NCBI RefSeq assembly: GCF_004354045.1
Contig: NZ_SMRT01000006.1
Coordinates: forward strand, 1 to 64,000
DNA length: 64,000 nucleotides
Direction of reading: 5' to 3'
From: Paenibacillus piri
GTDB lineage: Bacteria; Bacillota; Bacilli; Paenibacillales; NBRC-103111
A program made the translations under genes and the position numbers. The notes beneath the pieces were generated by a model, which was not told where the DNA came from, did not search any database, and saw only the letters and a program-made list of their open reading frames with translations. Position 1 is the stretch's first letter. Each line of letters starts with the position of its first letter. Shown piece by piece: positions 1-10,024 of this stretch.

Positions 1-276
<276 letters not shown>

Positions 277-415
277 TAACTACCCAAGAAAGGGACGAAG
301 GCGCTGTAGCGCAGTCCGATTCCTTTCACGGGGCCTCTAAGAAAAGAAGAACGAACAATGCTTGCCGGTTTCGGACCCAGTTTTCAAGGAACAATCCACA
401 GTTGTTCTTTCTCGT

Positions 416-504
416 GGAGAGATACCCAAGTGGCTATAAGGGGACCCTCTGCTAAGGGGTTAGACTGCGTAAGTGGTGCGAGGGTTCGAATCCCTCTCTC
501 TCCG
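416..504 (+). tRNA. tRNA-Ser (GCT)
   Basis: Class II tRNA with a long variable arm. The acceptor pairs GGAGAGA with TCTCTCC, the anticodon loop reads CTGCTAA (GCT), and a GGTTCGAATCC T-arm is present. CCA is not encoded. First tRNA after the 23S gene. Confidence 0.93.
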
Positions 505-566
505 TAGTTACCAACAAATGGAAAGAGATGAGAACCAGATCTCTCTCCGCAACGGTTTATTTATAT

Positions 567-643
567 GGCGGTGTAGCTCAGCTGGCTAGAGCGTACGGTT
601 CATACCCGTAAGGTCGGGGGTTCGATCCCCTCCGCCGCTACCA
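567..643 (+). tRNA. tRNA-Met (CAT), elongator type
   Basis: Cloverleaf with GGCGGTG acceptor, TTCATAC anticodon loop (CAT) and encoded CCA. The sequence matches the elongator rather than the initiator pattern (no CGCGGGG start). Confidence 0.93.
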
Positions 644-708
644 ATTTTATTTTGCAGTTGATTTTTTTTTGTAAAATGTGATATGATTCCACTTGTGCCA
701 TTGCTCAT

Positions 709-784
709 GGAGGCTTAGCTCAGCTGGGAGAGCATCTGCCTTACAAGCAGAGGGTCGGCGGTTCGATCCCGTCAGCCTCCACCA
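709..784 (+). tRNA. tRNA-Val (TAC)
   Basis: Acceptor GGAGGCT pairs with AGCCTCC, anticodon loop CTTACAA (TAC), GGTTCGATCCC T-arm and encoded CCA. Confidence 0.93.
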
Positions 785-855
785 TTTAACTCTTAGAGCG
801 AAGTATAGCTGAAATACGAACAACAGATACTTTAAGAGATCATCACAATGAATAT

Positions 856-931
<76 letters not shown>

Positions 932-944
932 GTTATACCATCGC

Positions 945-1021
945 GGAGCCGTGGTGTAGAGGCCTAACATGCCTGCCTGTCACGCAGGAGACCGCGGGTT
1001 CGAATCCCGTCGGCTCCGCCA
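945..1021 (+). tRNA. tRNA-Asp (GTC)
   Basis: Acceptor GGAGCCG/CGGCTCC, anticodon stem CCTGC/GCAGG around CTGTCAC (GTC), encoded GCCA end. Confidence 0.93.
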
Positions 1022-1066
1022 TGAATAACACGTTTTTTTCTTGATTAGGACAAGCTAAATACATAT

Positions 1067-1142
<76 letters not shown>

Positions 1143-1181
1143 TTGGCTAAGCTGTGACAGCAGCAGAACAGCCATCTTTAT

Positions 1182-1267
1182 GGAGGCTTAGCGAAGTGGC
1201 CAAACGCAGCAGACTGTAAATCTGTTCTCTGACGAGTTCGGTGGTTCGAATCCATCAGCCTCCACCA
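1182..1267 (+). tRNA. tRNA-Tyr (GTA)
   Basis: Class II tRNA with long variable arm. Acceptor GGAGGCT/AGCCTCC, anticodon loop CTGTAAA (GTA), encoded CCA. Confidence 0.93.
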
Positions 1268-1277
1268 TTTCAAATTC

Positions 1278-1350
1278 GAGACATTAGCTCAGCCGGTAGA
1301 GCACCTGACTTTTAATCAGGGTGTCGTAGGTTCGAATCCTACATGTCTCA
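1278..1350 (+). tRNA. tRNA-Lys (TTT)
   Basis: Acceptor GAGACAT/ATGTCTC, anticodon stem CCTGA/TCAGG around CTTTTAA (TTT). CCA is not encoded. Last tRNA of the array; a terminator follows directly. Confidence 0.93.
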
Positions 1351-1355
1351 TCGCT

Positions 1356-1403
1356 CAAATAAGCTTTCAATTACGATTAACGTAGTTGGGAGCTTATTTT
1401 TTG
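1356..1403 (+). terminator. Rho-independent terminator of the rRNA-tRNA operon
   Basis: AATAAGCT pairs with AGCTTATT across a loop, and the second arm runs into a T tract (TTATTTTTTG). Confidence 0.75.
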
Positions 1404-1455
1404 TTTCAAATTTAGCTCTTAGAAAAAGAAAGCAGCGGACCTTTCGGCGATGCTG

Positions 1456-1767
1456 CTAACTGTCATGCAATTTTTGCCGGACGGACTTCATTTTCTGCTC
1501 GATGGAGCTCGGTTTATCGCGCCTGTCATCGATTTTGATCGAGGTCGACACCCGCACGGCGCCGTGATGAAAAGGAACCTCATGGAGCCTTTGGATGACG
1601 GCAAACAGGTGCTTCAAATCCCCCTCAATGATCGTGCTCATTGCGGTCATCTGAAAATGGACAGGCTCGGCAGCCTGCTCCAGAACTTGCTGAATGTCGG
1701 CCACATACTGACTTAAGCTGGTGGACGCGGTTCCGATCGGAATAATGGTCAATTCAACAATAGCCAT
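1456..1767 (-). CDS. MTH1187/UPF0045-family thiamine-binding protein
   Basis: 103-aa protein of the small ferredoxin-like-fold family that includes MTH1187 and the Bacillus YqgV type, whose members bind thiamine-like ligands. The N-terminus MAIVELTIIPIGTASTSLSQ is the family hallmark (strand, then the TxSxS segment), followed by VHFQMTAMSTIIEGDL. An upstream in-frame start at 1842 exists, but the ATG at 1767 sits 7-8 bases behind AAGGAG and fits the family length of about 100 aa. It stands alone, convergent to the tRNA operon. Family assignment is fairly secure; the physiological ligand is not known from sequence. Confidence 0.8.
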   Translation of the reverse strand: MAIVELTIIPIGTASTSLSQYVADIQQVLEQAAEPVHFQMTAMSTIIEGDLKHLFAVIQRLHEVPFHHGAVRVSTSIKIDDRRDKPSSIEQKMKSVRQKLHDS

Positions 1768-1996
1768 GCTAACGCTCCTTAACTGTCTGGAATTTGTAAT
1801 AAGTACATCTCTTATTGTAGCTTTACGGAACCGGTTCATCAAACCGGCCGCTTGTTGAGCTTAAATATTTTGCTGGAAACGGAGGTACATTTTAGCGCTG
1901 TTCGTTTTCAGGGAGTTTTTGGTTTTATGCGGAACCGTTTTTTGCTATGATGAAGTACATACTAAAATAAATTTATTACAGTTGGGAGTTTCGGGT

Positions 1997-3112
1997 ATGG
2001 ACTGGGAACCGTTGAGGCAGCAGCTGGAGCAGATTTTGAAGGGACATGTAACGTTGTCGAAATGGACATGGGATCAATGGCAGCGTCATGCGGAAGCGGA
2101 ATCAAAGGATAAAGGAACTGTACCCAAAAGCTTGAAGCAGGCCGGCCATTGCTTCTTTTTTGTAAATCGGGAAGGGCATGAAGTGCAGGTGCTGCAGATC
2201 GATGCGGAACGAGTTACGCCTGCCGAACGGCAGCTGGTGGAGCTGATGCTGGAAGCGAGGCGGGCGCAGGAAGCGAAGCTTCCCGTGTCGATCAGCGAGG
2301 AAGAGCGCCAGGCGGGCGCGGTGCGCGATTGGTTTAAGCAGCAGCAGGATCTCGGTCTGGTGAACGCTGAAATGCCGGATAACCTCGTTTCGCAGATGTC
2401 GCTGTATTCGACCAAAATTCCCTTGCTGCTGTACGGCGACTATTCGCAGTCGCGGCGGGTAAGCTATCAGGAACTGAAAAAGCTGCTGGAATCGTTCTTT
2501 GACGCGGAAATGATACTGATTCCGTTAATGGATAAAGAATGGCTGATTCTCGGATCCGAAAAAATGCTGTCGATGGATGCAGCTGACGAACGGGATTACG
2601 GAGAGGAGGACAGCCTGGAGGATACATTAGGGGCGATCGGCTTCGGCTTGCACGAAATGCTTGAAAACGAATGGGTCGGAGAATGCCATCTGGCGATTCA
2701 TTATCCGATGATGCCTGCCAAATCGCTGTACTCGACCGTGCTGCAGCTCAGAGAGACGATGATGCTCGGGCGAACCTATCACCTGGGGAGCAATATGCAT
2801 CTGCCCTGGATGCTGCAGCTGGAGAAGCTGATCAACCTGATTCCGGAGGCGGAGAAGACCAACTTTCTTGAGCGGGTGCTGAAACGGCTCGATGTAGCGC
2901 TGGACTCGGAGACGATGACGACGCTGGAGCACTTTTTCCAACTGGACTGCAATGTCAGCGAGACGGCCAAGAAGCTTTATATTCACCGCAACACGCTGTT
3001 ATACCGGCTGGACAAGTTCAAGCAGGAGACCGGATTAGACGTCAGAACGTTCAATGACGCGGTATTGGTGAAGATAGCTCTGCTATTGTACAAAGTAACG
3101 AAAAGAAAGTGA
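1997..3112 (+). CDS. PucR/CdaR-type helix-turn-helix regulator
   Basis: 371-aa protein whose last ~60 residues form the PucR C-terminal HTH, including NVSETAKKLYIHRNTLLYRL. The long N-terminal part (about residues 1-300) has no domain I can name and may be a sensor. The ATG at 1997 is preceded by TTGGGAG at a normal distance; the reading frame is open upstream to 1919 but without a better site. It lies about 100 bp upstream of the MsmX-type ATPase gene on the same strand, so it may regulate it or be co-transcribed. The regulon and effector cannot be read from the sequence. Confidence 0.75.
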   Translation: MDWEPLRQQLEQILKGHVTLSKWTWDQWQRHAEAESKDKGTVPKSLKQAGHCFFFVNREGHEVQVLQIDAERVTPAERQLVELMLEARRAQEAKLPVSISEEERQAGAVRDWFKQQQDLGLVNAEMPDNLVSQMSLYSTKIPLLLYGDYSQSRRVSYQELKKLLESFFDAEMILIPLMDKEWLILGSEKMLSMDAADERDYGEEDSLEDTLGAIGFGLHEMLENEWVGECHLAIHYPMMPAKSLYSTVLQLRETMMLGRTYHLGSNMHLPWMLQLEKLINLIPEAEKTNFLERVLKRLDVALDSETMTTLEHFFQLDCNVSETAKKLYIHRNTLLYRLDKFKQETGLDVRTFNDAVLVKIALLLYKVTKRK

Positions 3113-3208
3113 TTTTTTTGTGAAGATTGTGCATAGTCATGATGGGGAAGGTAGGGTAAGATGAATATATAATTTTTTTCGATATTAACTCGTAGGGGGA
3201 ATAATACC

Positions 3209-4330
3209 ATGGCAGGTGTACGTTTAAACCACATCGTTAAAAAATACGCAGGTGCTGAAGAAGCGACAGTGAAAGATTTTCATCTTGATGTTGCGGACAA
3301 AGAGTTTTTGGTTCTTGTAGGCGCATCCGGTTGCGGTAAGTCCACTACTCTTCGTATGATTGCAGGGTTGGAGGAAATCACTGAGGGCGAACTTTACATC
3401 GGCGACCGTTTGGTAAACGACGTAGCGCCGAAAGATCGCGATATCGCGATGGTATTCCAATCTTACGCTTTGTATCCGCATATGAGCGTGTACCAAAACA
3501 TGGCTTTCGGTTTGAAACTTCGTAAATTTAAAAAAGCCGATATCGATGCACGCGTTCGTGAAGCGGCTAAAATTCTTGATATTACTCACTTGCTGGATCG
3601 CAAGCCGAAAGCTCTTTCCGGTGGTCAGCGTCAACGGGTTGCGCTGGGCCGTGCGATTGTCCGTGAACCGCAAGTATTCTTGATGGATGAACCGCTTTCC
3701 AACTTGGACGCTAAACTCCGCGTACAGATGCGCGCTGAAATCAGTAAGCTGGCTAAACGTTTGGAAACAACCGTTATCTATGTAACGCATGACCAAACCG
3801 AGGCGATGACGATGGGTGACCGTATCGTTGTTATGGATAAAGGTATTATTCAACAAGCGGCTACGCCTGAAGAAATTTACAACTTCCCTGTAAATATGTT
3901 CGTTGCGGGCTTTATCGGATCTCCGTCCATGAACTTCGTTACAGGCGGGTTTACAGATCAAGGCGGCAGCGTCTACTTCAAAGCAAACGGCTTGAACGTA
4001 GAAGTACCGGAAGGCAAAGCTAAGATTCTTCGCGAAAAAGGATATGTAGGCAAGGAAGTCATTTTGGGAATTCGTCCTGAAGATTTCCATGAAGAGCCTG
4101 TTTTCCTGGAAGCATCGCCTAACACGGTCGTGAACGCACACATCGAGGTTGCTGAGAACCTGGGTCATGAAATGTTCTTGTACTTGACAGGCATCGGCAA
4201 AAACAGTGTCGTTGCGCGTGTTGACGGACGTTCCGGCTTCAAAGAAAGCATGAACGTGAAGCTGGCTATCGATATGAACAAAGTTCACTTCTTCGATCAA
4301 GAGACTACGCTGTCGATCTTCAACAGCTAA
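3209..4330 (+). CDS. msmX: Sugar ABC transporter ATP-binding protein (MsmX/UgpC type)
   Basis: 373-aa cytoplasmic ATPase expected to energise several carbohydrate importers. Walker [10 protein letters not shown] is at 38-46, the Q-loop at Q84, the LSGGQ signature at 136-140, Walker B VFLMDEP at about 156-162 and the switch His in [10 protein letters not shown] near 194. A TOBE-type C-terminal regulatory region follows (about 235-370). Length and motif order match MsmX/UgpC/MalK. No permease or binding-protein genes adjoin it, which fits a shared ATPase. ATG at 3209 follows TAGGGGGA. A long palindromic terminator ends the transcript. Confidence 0.92.
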   Translation: MAGVRLNHIVKKYAGAEEATVKDFHLDVADKEFLVLVGASGCGKSTTLRMIAGLEEITEGELYIGDRLVNDVAPKDRDIAMVFQSYALYPHMSVYQNMAFGLKLRKFKKADIDARVREAAKILDITHLLDRKPKALSGGQRQRVALGRAIVREPQVFLMDEPLSNLDAKLRVQMRAEISKLAKRLETTVIYVTHDQTEAMTMGDRIVVMDKGIIQQAATPEEIYNFPVNMFVAGFIGSPSMNFVTGGFTDQGGSVYFKANGLNVEVPEGKAKILREKGYVGKEVILGIRPEDFHEEPVFLEASPNTVVNAHIEVAENLGHEMFLYLTGIGKNSVVARVDGRSGFKESMNVKLAIDMNKVHFFDQETTLSIFNS

Positions 4331-4347
4331 TTCTATATAAAATTATG

Positions 4348-4374
4348 AAGGACCAGTCCTAGGACTGGTCCTTT
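4348..4374 (+). terminator. Palindromic terminator after msmX
   Basis: A perfect 26-base palindrome: AAGGACCAGTCCT followed by its complement (4348-4360 and 4361-4373). The downstream T run is short (CCTTTG), so termination strength is uncertain. Confidence 0.65.
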
Positions 4375-4452
4375 GTGCGTAAGTAAGGTTGATTTATCCC
4401 GGTATTTTTTATACGATGGGTGTATTGGAAAAACGAAGGAGACGGAACTGCG

Positions 4453-5394
4453 ATGTCAAAAAAAGTAAAGGTATCCGACTTAGTTGCTGAATTTCACCTG
4501 GAAGTGATTTGCGGCGAAGGAGGATTGAAGCGCCCGATTACAACCGCCGACTTATACCGTCCGGGATTGGAAATGGCGGGCTATTATGAATTCCACCCGA
4601 CGGAGCGCGTACAGATTTTGGGGAAAACCGAGCTTACTTTTTTTGATGGTCTATCCCAGAATGACAAAATTGACAGAATGACCCGGCTATGCGCGCCTGC
4701 CGATACGCCCTGTATATTGATCAGCCGTGGCTATGACGTGCCTGAGGAGCTGATTGCCGCGGCTAATGCCCAGCAGCTGCCCGTTCTCCGTACGAAGACG
4801 GCGACGACGATATTTGCCAGCCGGATTACCGGGTTTCTTGAAAACAAGCTGGCCCCTACAACTACCATTCACGGCGTACTTGTCGATGTATACGGGATCG
4901 GCATGCTGATATCAGGGACGAGTGGAATCGGTAAAAGCGAAACGGCGCTGGAGCTGGTCAAACGAGGGCACCGGCTGATCGCTGACGATGCCGTCGAAAT
5001 CCGGCAAACGGCAGACCATGTACTGATCGGCAATGCGCCTGAATTAATCCGGCACCTGCTGGAGATTCGGGGGGTCGGCATAATCAATGTGATGACCTTG
5101 TTCGGCGCGGGAGCCGTCCGCAATGTTAAGAAAATTTCCGTTGTGGTAAAGCTGGAGACATGGCAGCAGGATAAGCAGTATGACCGTCTGGGGTTGGATG
5201 AAGAGATGACGCAAATTATTGAGACGGAAATCCCGCTCGTAACGATTCCTGTCCGCCCCGGTCGGAACTTGGCGGTTATCATTGAGGTGGCGGCGATGAA
5301 CTTCCGGTTAAAGCGGATGGGCTACAATGCGGCCCTGCAATTTACCAATAAGCTGACCGAATCGTTGGCTGAAGATATGGACGATATGGAATAG
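4453..5394 (+). CDS. hprK: HPr kinase/phosphorylase
   Basis: 313-aa bifunctional enzyme that phosphorylates and dephosphorylates Ser46 of HPr and Crh, the switch for CcpA-dependent carbon catabolite repression. Visible are the N-terminal HprK domain, His140 in [11 protein letters not shown], Walker A GTSGIGKS at 155-162, the LIADDAVEI segment and the C-terminal signature [10 protein letters not shown]. The ATG at 4453 lies behind GAAGGAG and gives the usual length; an upstream in-frame ATG at 4420 would add 11 residues. It heads hprK-lgt-ppaX, the conserved Bacillales order. A candidate substrate with Ser46 is encoded at 24073. Confidence 0.95.
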   Translation: MSKKVKVSDLVAEFHLEVICGEGGLKRPITTADLYRPGLEMAGYYEFHPTERVQILGKTELTFFDGLSQNDKIDRMTRLCAPADTPCILISRGYDVPEELIAAANAQQLPVLRTKTATTIFASRITGFLENKLAPTTTIHGVLVDVYGIGMLISGTSGIGKSETALELVKRGHRLIADDAVEIRQTADHVLIGNAPELIRHLLEIRGVGIINVMTLFGAGAVRNVKKISVVVKLETWQQDKQYDRLGLDEEMTQIIETEIPLVTIPVRPGRNLAVIIEVAAMNFRLKRMGYNAALQFTNKLTESLAEDMDDME

Positions 5395-5479
5395 ACGGCC
5401 AAAGATTGAAGTCCCTGGGCAAGAATTTGGGGATGTAAGGATTCTGAGATGACTTAAGGGATTCGAAAGGGGAAGCAGC

Positions 5480-6538
5480 ATGTATTTAGCGATAAATCCG
5501 ATTGCGTTTAGTTTGGGACCGTTGTCCGTCCATTGGTACGGCATTATATTGGGTACGGCCGCGTTGGTGGGGCTGCTGCTGGCCATCCAGGAAGGCAAAC
5601 GGTTCGGGATGAATCCGGACTTTTATATGGATTTGGTCTTGCTCGGCGTTCCCTCGGCTATTATCGGCGCGCGGATCTATTATGTGGCGTTCAAATGGGA
5701 AGATTATAAAAACAATTTAGCCGAAGTGTTTATGGTATGGCATGGCGGGATTGCGATCTATGGGGCGTTGATTGGCGCTATTATCGCCGCGTTTTTTTAT
5801 GTCCGTAGAAAAGGGTACTCGTTTTGGCGAATTGCCGACGTTTGTGCACCGGGACTGATCATAGGACAAGCCATTGGCCGTTGGGGCAATTTTATAAATC
5901 AGGAGGCGCACGGCGGTCCGGCAACCGAAGCTTTTTTGCGAAACTCGCTGCATTTGCCCGATTTTATCGTGAATCAGATGCTGATCGAGGGACAATACTA
6001 TCATCCGACATTTTTATATGAGTCGCTTTGGAACTTGGTCGGCTTACTCGTTTTGTTATGGCTGCGGAGAAGGCCTTTTCTACGGGCCGGCGAACTGTTC
6101 ATGAGCTATTTCGTATGGTATTCCATCGGACGCTTCTTTATCGAAGGATTGCGGACCGACAGTCTGGATTTTACCGGCCCTACATGGCTGGCTGCCTTAA
6201 TGAACGGGTTGTGGGCTCCGATGCGCTGGTTCGGCTTTGAATCGGGCTATATGACGTATGGAGGCAACGTGCGGATATCGCAGCTGCTGGCGGTGCTGAT
6301 TGTACTGGCTGCCTTCGTCGTAATGATCATGCGCAGAAAAACCGGTGCCGCCGTTGAGCGCTATGCCGATCCGATTGTCCCTGTTAGCGGTAAAGCGGGA
6401 GCGGAAGAAACGCCCGCCGAGACGCAACCATCGACAGCATCCGACCCGACGGCTGCAGAGGCGGCAGCGGATGATAAGATACCGGCGGATCCGCAATCGG
6501 AAGACAGTTCCGGGTTGAAGGATGCGGAGCATAAATAA
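5480..6538 (+). CDS. lgt: Prolipoprotein diacylglyceryl transferase
   Basis: Integral membrane enzyme that moves a diacylglyceryl group from phosphatidylglycerol to the lipobox cysteine of prolipoproteins. Several hydrophobic segments surround the motifs HGGIAIYGALIGAI and the Lgt signature GRWGNFINQEAHG. At 352 aa it is longer than the usual 270-290: the last ~60 residues are a hydrophilic Ala/Glu/Pro/Thr-rich tail starting near GKAGAEETPAE and probably disordered. Second gene of the hprK operon, 85 bp after hprK. ATG follows GAAAGGGGAAG. Confidence 0.95.
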   Translation: MYLAINPIAFSLGPLSVHWYGIILGTAALVGLLLAIQEGKRFGMNPDFYMDLVLLGVPSAIIGARIYYVAFKWEDYKNNLAEVFMVWHGGIAIYGALIGAIIAAFFYVRRKGYSFWRIADVCAPGLIIGQAIGRWGNFINQEAHGGPATEAFLRNSLHLPDFIVNQMLIEGQYYHPTFLYESLWNLVGLLVLLWLRRRPFLRAGELFMSYFVWYSIGRFFIEGLRTDSLDFTGPTWLAALMNGLWAPMRWFGFESGYMTYGGNVRISQLLAVLIVLAAFVVMIMRRKTGAAVERYADPIVPVSGKAGAEETPAETQPSTASDPTAAEAAADDKIPADPQSEDSSGLKDAEHK

Positions 6539-6573
6539 AATACGGACAGCATGGGAAAAGGAGTCGAAACAGC

Positions 6574-7221
6574 ATGATACAGACGGTGTTATTTGATTTG
6601 GACGGTACCATTGTGGATACGAACGAGCTGATCATTCAATCGTTTTTGCATACATTTGAAGGCATAACGCCGGAGCCGATAACGCGGGAGCATATTATTC
6701 CGAATATGGGCCGGTCGCTTGTGGATCAGATGAAGTTTTTTTCCGGAAGAGAAGAAGTGGAGGACCTCGTTCAAAAATACCGCGCCTACAATCTCGATAA
6801 GCATGACGAGCTGGTGACGGAATTTCCCGGCGTCAAGGAGACACTGGCGAAGCTGCACACCGCAGGAATCAAGCTGGGGGTTGTAACGAGCAAGGTGCGC
6901 ATTACGACCGAAATGGGTTTGCGGCTGTGCGGTCTGTACGATTATTTCGGAACGATCATCACGGTGCAGGATGTGAATAATCCGAAGCCGGACCCGGAAG
7001 GCATCCGCAAAGCGCTTCAACTGCTGGGCTCGGACATCGAAGGCGCCATGATGGTCGGGGACAGCCACTACGATATTGAGGCGGCTCACAATGCAGGCAT
7101 ACCGTGCGCTGCCGTAGCCTGGTCGTTGAAAGGGATGGAGTATTTGAACAGTTACAATCCAACGTATATTATTAACGACATTCGGGAGCTGCTCCCTATT
7201 GTTGGCGTCGGGGAGATGTAG
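6574..7221 (+). CDS. ppaX: Pyrophosphatase PpaX (HAD family)
   Basis: 215-aa HAD hydrolase. In Bacillus, PpaX hydrolyses the pyrophosphate released when HprK dephosphorylates HPr-Ser-P. The nucleophile motif LFDLDGTIVDT is at the N-terminus, motif II Thr in GVVTSK, and the acidic motif MVGDSHYDIEAA near residue 160. Position directly after hprK-lgt supports PpaX rather than a generic phosphoglycolate phosphatase, though sequence alone does not separate the two. An AAAGGAG site precedes the ATG. Confidence 0.88.
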   Translation: MIQTVLFDLDGTIVDTNELIIQSFLHTFEGITPEPITREHIIPNMGRSLVDQMKFFSGREEVEDLVQKYRAYNLDKHDELVTEFPGVKETLAKLHTAGIKLGVVTSKVRITTEMGLRLCGLYDYFGTIITVQDVNNPKPDPEGIRKALQLLGSDIEGAMMVGDSHYDIEAAHNAGIPCAAVAWSLKGMEYLNSYNPTYIINDIRELLPIVGVGEM

Positions 7222-7222
7222 A

Positions 7223-7741
7223 TTGAGAAGGACGGACAAGTATCCGGTAGAAGGGCCGAATTCGCTGTGGCAAGTATACCGGACGGTCAGCAGGTGGAAG
7301 GCGATCCGCAATTTTATATTCATTCAAATTTCACGGTATGCCCCCTCCTTGCCCCTCAAGCGCTGGATTTACCGCCATGTGCTTGGCATGAAGGTGGGAG
7401 AGCATGCCTCCTTTGCGTTGATGGTGATGGTGGACGTGTTTTTTCCGGAGCGGATCGAGGTGGGGAACAACACGATTATCGGGTATAACTCGACGATTTT
7501 AACGCATGAGTATTTAATCAAAGAATATCGGCTGGGCAATGTCCGAATCGGCTCTCATGTCATGATCGGGGCGAATACGACGATTTTGCCCGGGGTTACG
7601 ATCGGCGACCACGCGATTATCGGAGCCGGTTCGGTCGTACATAAGGATGTGGCGCCATACAGCTTTGTGGCGGGCAATCCGCTGCGGGTCCTCCGAGATG
7701 ATGTACGGAATGATCAGCCGGATGATGAACGGGATGAATAA
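7223..7741 (+). CDS. Left-handed beta-helix acyltransferase (YvoF-like)
   Basis: 172-aa hexapeptide-repeat acyltransferase. The imperfect hexapeptides (IEVGNNTIIGYNSTIL, VRIGSHVMIGANTTILPG, VTIGDHAIIGAGSVV) and the VAGNPLRVL end are typical of acetyl- or acyltransferases of this fold. The TTG at 7223 immediately after the ppaX stop has GGGGAG 7 bases upstream and is preferred over an in-frame TTG at 7199 inside ppaX. Bacillus has a similar gene (yvoF) after hprK-lgt-ppaX. Substrate unknown. Confidence 0.82.
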   Translation: MRRTDKYPVEGPNSLWQVYRTVSRWKAIRNFIFIQISRYAPSLPLKRWIYRHVLGMKVGEHASFALMVMVDVFFPERIEVGNNTIIGYNSTILTHEYLIKEYRLGNVRIGSHVMIGANTTILPGVTIGDHAIIGAGSVVHKDVAPYSFVAGNPLRVLRDDVRNDQPDDERDE

Positions 7742-7872
7742 TGGAAGCTATCAATGAAATAGGCAGTCTGAATCCGAATGATGGAGAGCCGGAACCCGAT
7801 ATTTTATCGTTGACGGCGATGCGTTTCGGTGATAAACTTACGATTACATTCTTTATTTTGGTAGTATGGTAG
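7741..7872 (+). CDS. Possible 43-codon ORF overlapping the acyltransferase stop
   Basis: ATG overlaps the upstream TAA (TAATG). The predicted peptide has a hydrophilic start and a hydrophobic end (ITFFILVVW). No convincing ribosome binding site and no family recognised, so it may be chance. Confidence 0.2.
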   Translation: MEAINEIGSLNPNDGEPEPDILSLTAMRFGDKLTITFFILVVW

Positions 7873-7938
7873 CATGTTATCGTACTAAAGCGTTCTAATA
7901 CACATGTTGATAAAGCTTGATATAGGCAGGTGGCACAG

Positions 7939-9153
7939 GTGTCGAAACCGAAAGTGTTTGAAAAACCGACCGGGGTCAAAGATTATTTGCCGGAGGCGGT
8001 AGTAAAGCTCCGCGCGATCGAGAATAATGTGCTCCAATGTATGGATCGTTGGGGCTACCGGGAAATTATAACGCCGACGTTGGAGTTTTATGATACGGTC
8101 GGGGTGGCCAGCTCGACGGAGGACCGCAAGCTGTTTAAGCTTCTGGACCGCAACGGAACGACGCTTGTCATGCGCTCGGACGTGACGGCGCCGATTGCGC
8201 GCGTCGTAGCCTCCTTATTAAAGGAACAGCCGTTTCCGATCCGTTTATCGTACCACGCCAATGTATTTCGCGCATTTGAGTCCGAAGCGGGGCGCGACGC
8301 GGAATTTTTTCAGACGGGCGTTGAGCTTGTGGGAGATGCTTCTTCGGAGTCCGATGCGGAGGTGGTCGCCCTCGCGATCGCCAGCCTGCAGGCTGCCGGG
8401 GTAGAGCAGTTTAAAATCGCGCTCGGGCATGTCGGATTCCTGAACGGATTGTTCAAAGAAACACTGCGGGAGCATCAGGATGCGCAGCGCAGCTTGAAGG
8501 AATGCTTGCTCAACCGCGACTATGTCGGCTATCGCGAGACGATCAAATCGCTGGGCTTGCCGACCGGTGTACAGCAGGAGCTGGAAGGTATCCTGAGATT
8601 GCGGGGCGGACAAGAAATTTGCTCGCAGGCCAAACAGCTTACGGCAGATCCGACGGCGCAGCAATCGATCGCTCATCTATGCGAAATATGGGATGTGCTG
8701 AAAGCGTACGGGGTTAGCGAGCACGTGATGATCGATTTGACGATGATCGGAGATATTTCCTACTATACCGGGATGACGTTCGAAGGCTACGCGGCCGATC
8801 TGGGCTTCCCTGTCTGCAGCGGCGGCCGGTACGACAATCTGCTTATGCATTTCGGCCGACCTGCTCCCGCTACCGGCTTCGCGTTGAAAACGAACCGCAT
8901 ATTGGAGGTTGTAAGCAAGCGTCCGGTTGAAGAGCCTAAGAGGGTGCTGATCGCTTATACAGCGTCGTCGCGGGTCGAAGCGTTTCTTCAAGCGAAGCGA
9001 CTGCGCGAACAGGAGAACGCGGTTGTGGAGACGCGTTTAATTGCCGATGAAAGCATAGGTCAGGCAACGGGACGGCTGGTCATGACGAAGCTTGACAATG
9101 AAACTTATAGTGTGGGCGGGATCGTATACCACGACGTGATCGAGTTCGGGTAA
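7939..9153 (+). CDS. hisZ: ATP phosphoribosyltransferase regulatory subunit
   Basis: About 404 aa, a catalytically inactive histidyl-tRNA synthetase paralogue that pairs with short-form HisG in the first step of histidine synthesis. Class II synthetase motifs remain in degenerate form: [19 protein letters not shown] (motif 1 region), [16 protein letters not shown] (motif 2) and [14 protein letters not shown] (motif 3 region). The C-terminal anticodon-binding domain of real HisRS is largely replaced. GTG at 7939 follows GGCAGGTGG; a GTG three codons upstream (7930) is also possible. First gene of the his operon. Confidence 0.92.
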   Translation: MSKPKVFEKPTGVKDYLPEAVVKLRAIENNVLQCMDRWGYREIITPTLEFYDTVGVASSTEDRKLFKLLDRNGTTLVMRSDVTAPIARVVASLLKEQPFPIRLSYHANVFRAFESEAGRDAEFFQTGVELVGDASSESDAEVVALAIASLQAAGVEQFKIALGHVGFLNGLFKETLREHQDAQRSLKECLLNRDYVGYRETIKSLGLPTGVQQELEGILRLRGGQEICSQAKQLTADPTAQQSIAHLCEIWDVLKAYGVSEHVMIDLTMIGDISYYTGMTFEGYAADLGFPVCSGGRYDNLLMHFGRPAPATGFALKTNRILEVVSKRPVEEPKRVLIAYTASSRVEAFLQAKRLREQENAVVETRLIADESIGQATGRLVMTKLDNETYSVGGIVYHDVIEFG

Positions 9154-9167
9154 AGGAGCAAATGAGC

Positions 9168-9812
9168 ATGCAGGATGTATTGAAAGTTGCGATGCCCAAA
9201 GGGCGTATTTATAAGCAAGCTTCCAAGCTGTTCAGGGAAGCGGGCCTGGTCATTCCGGACGATATCGACGATTCCCGCAAGCTGATCATTGCCGTGCCGG
9301 AAGCGGGGATGGAGTTTATTATGGCGAAGCCGGTCGACGTGCCGACATATGTGGAGTATGGCGTCGCCGATATCGGCGTTGTCGGCAAGGATGTGCTGAT
9401 GGAGGAAAACCGCAACGTCTATGAGCTGCTCGATTTGGGCATTGCGCGCTGCCGTATGTCGGTTATCGGCCTTCCCGATTGGGAACCGGTACTGAATCCG
9501 CGGGTTGCAACGAAATATCCTAATGTGGCGTCCCAATATTTCCGGGAAAGAGGCCAGCAGGTGGAAGTGATTAAGCTGAACGGCTCGATCGAGCTGGCTC
9601 CGTTGATCGGCTTGGCCGACCGGATCGTCGATATGGTGGAAACCGGACAAACGTTGAAGGAAAACGGACTGGTAGAGCAGGAGCAGATCTTCGCCATCAC
9701 CAGCCGTCTAATTGCGAACCGGGTCAGCTACCGGATGAAAAACGAACGGATTCAAGCGTTGTGCGACAAACTGCAGCATATGATTTCCGCAGCGGCATCG
9801 GAGAAAGCTTAG
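9168..9812 (+). CDS. hisG: ATP phosphoribosyltransferase, short form
   Basis: 214 aa. Condenses ATP and PRPP to phosphoribosyl-ATP, the committed histidine step. The length and the lack of a C-terminal regulatory domain mark the short form, which needs HisZ. Motifs: [12 protein letters not shown] at the start, [14 protein letters not shown], and the PRPP loop region [20 protein letters not shown]. Start chosen at ATG 9168, nine bases after GGAG; ATG 9162 is too close. Follows hisZ by 14 bp. Confidence 0.94.
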   Translation: MQDVLKVAMPKGRIYKQASKLFREAGLVIPDDIDDSRKLIIAVPEAGMEFIMAKPVDVPTYVEYGVADIGVVGKDVLMEENRNVYELLDLGIARCRMSVIGLPDWEPVLNPRVATKYPNVASQYFRERGQQVEVIKLNGSIELAPLIGLADRIVDMVETGQTLKENGLVEQEQIFAITSRLIANRVSYRMKNERIQALCDKLQHMISAAASEKA

Positions 9813-10024
9813 AGGCAGGAGAGCAGAGTAGGGAAATGTGTGGACAGTAATATATAGCGATAGGCCGCAAAATGTCCGAATCGCAGCCAGGCTTATCCGG
9901 TTGGAGCAAGATGGAGCCGGGCAGAAGCGGGAATGTTCGAGAATAGCGTTGTCGCGGAGCGAATCAGGAGCAGAAGCAGGCAGAAATTTGCGATAGGTAA
10001 GCCAGGAAATCGGGGGGATTCAGG

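Noticed and set aside
7742..7929. T-box or attenuator ahead of the his operon
   Set aside because: No T-box sequence, specifier hairpin or terminator with T run could be found.
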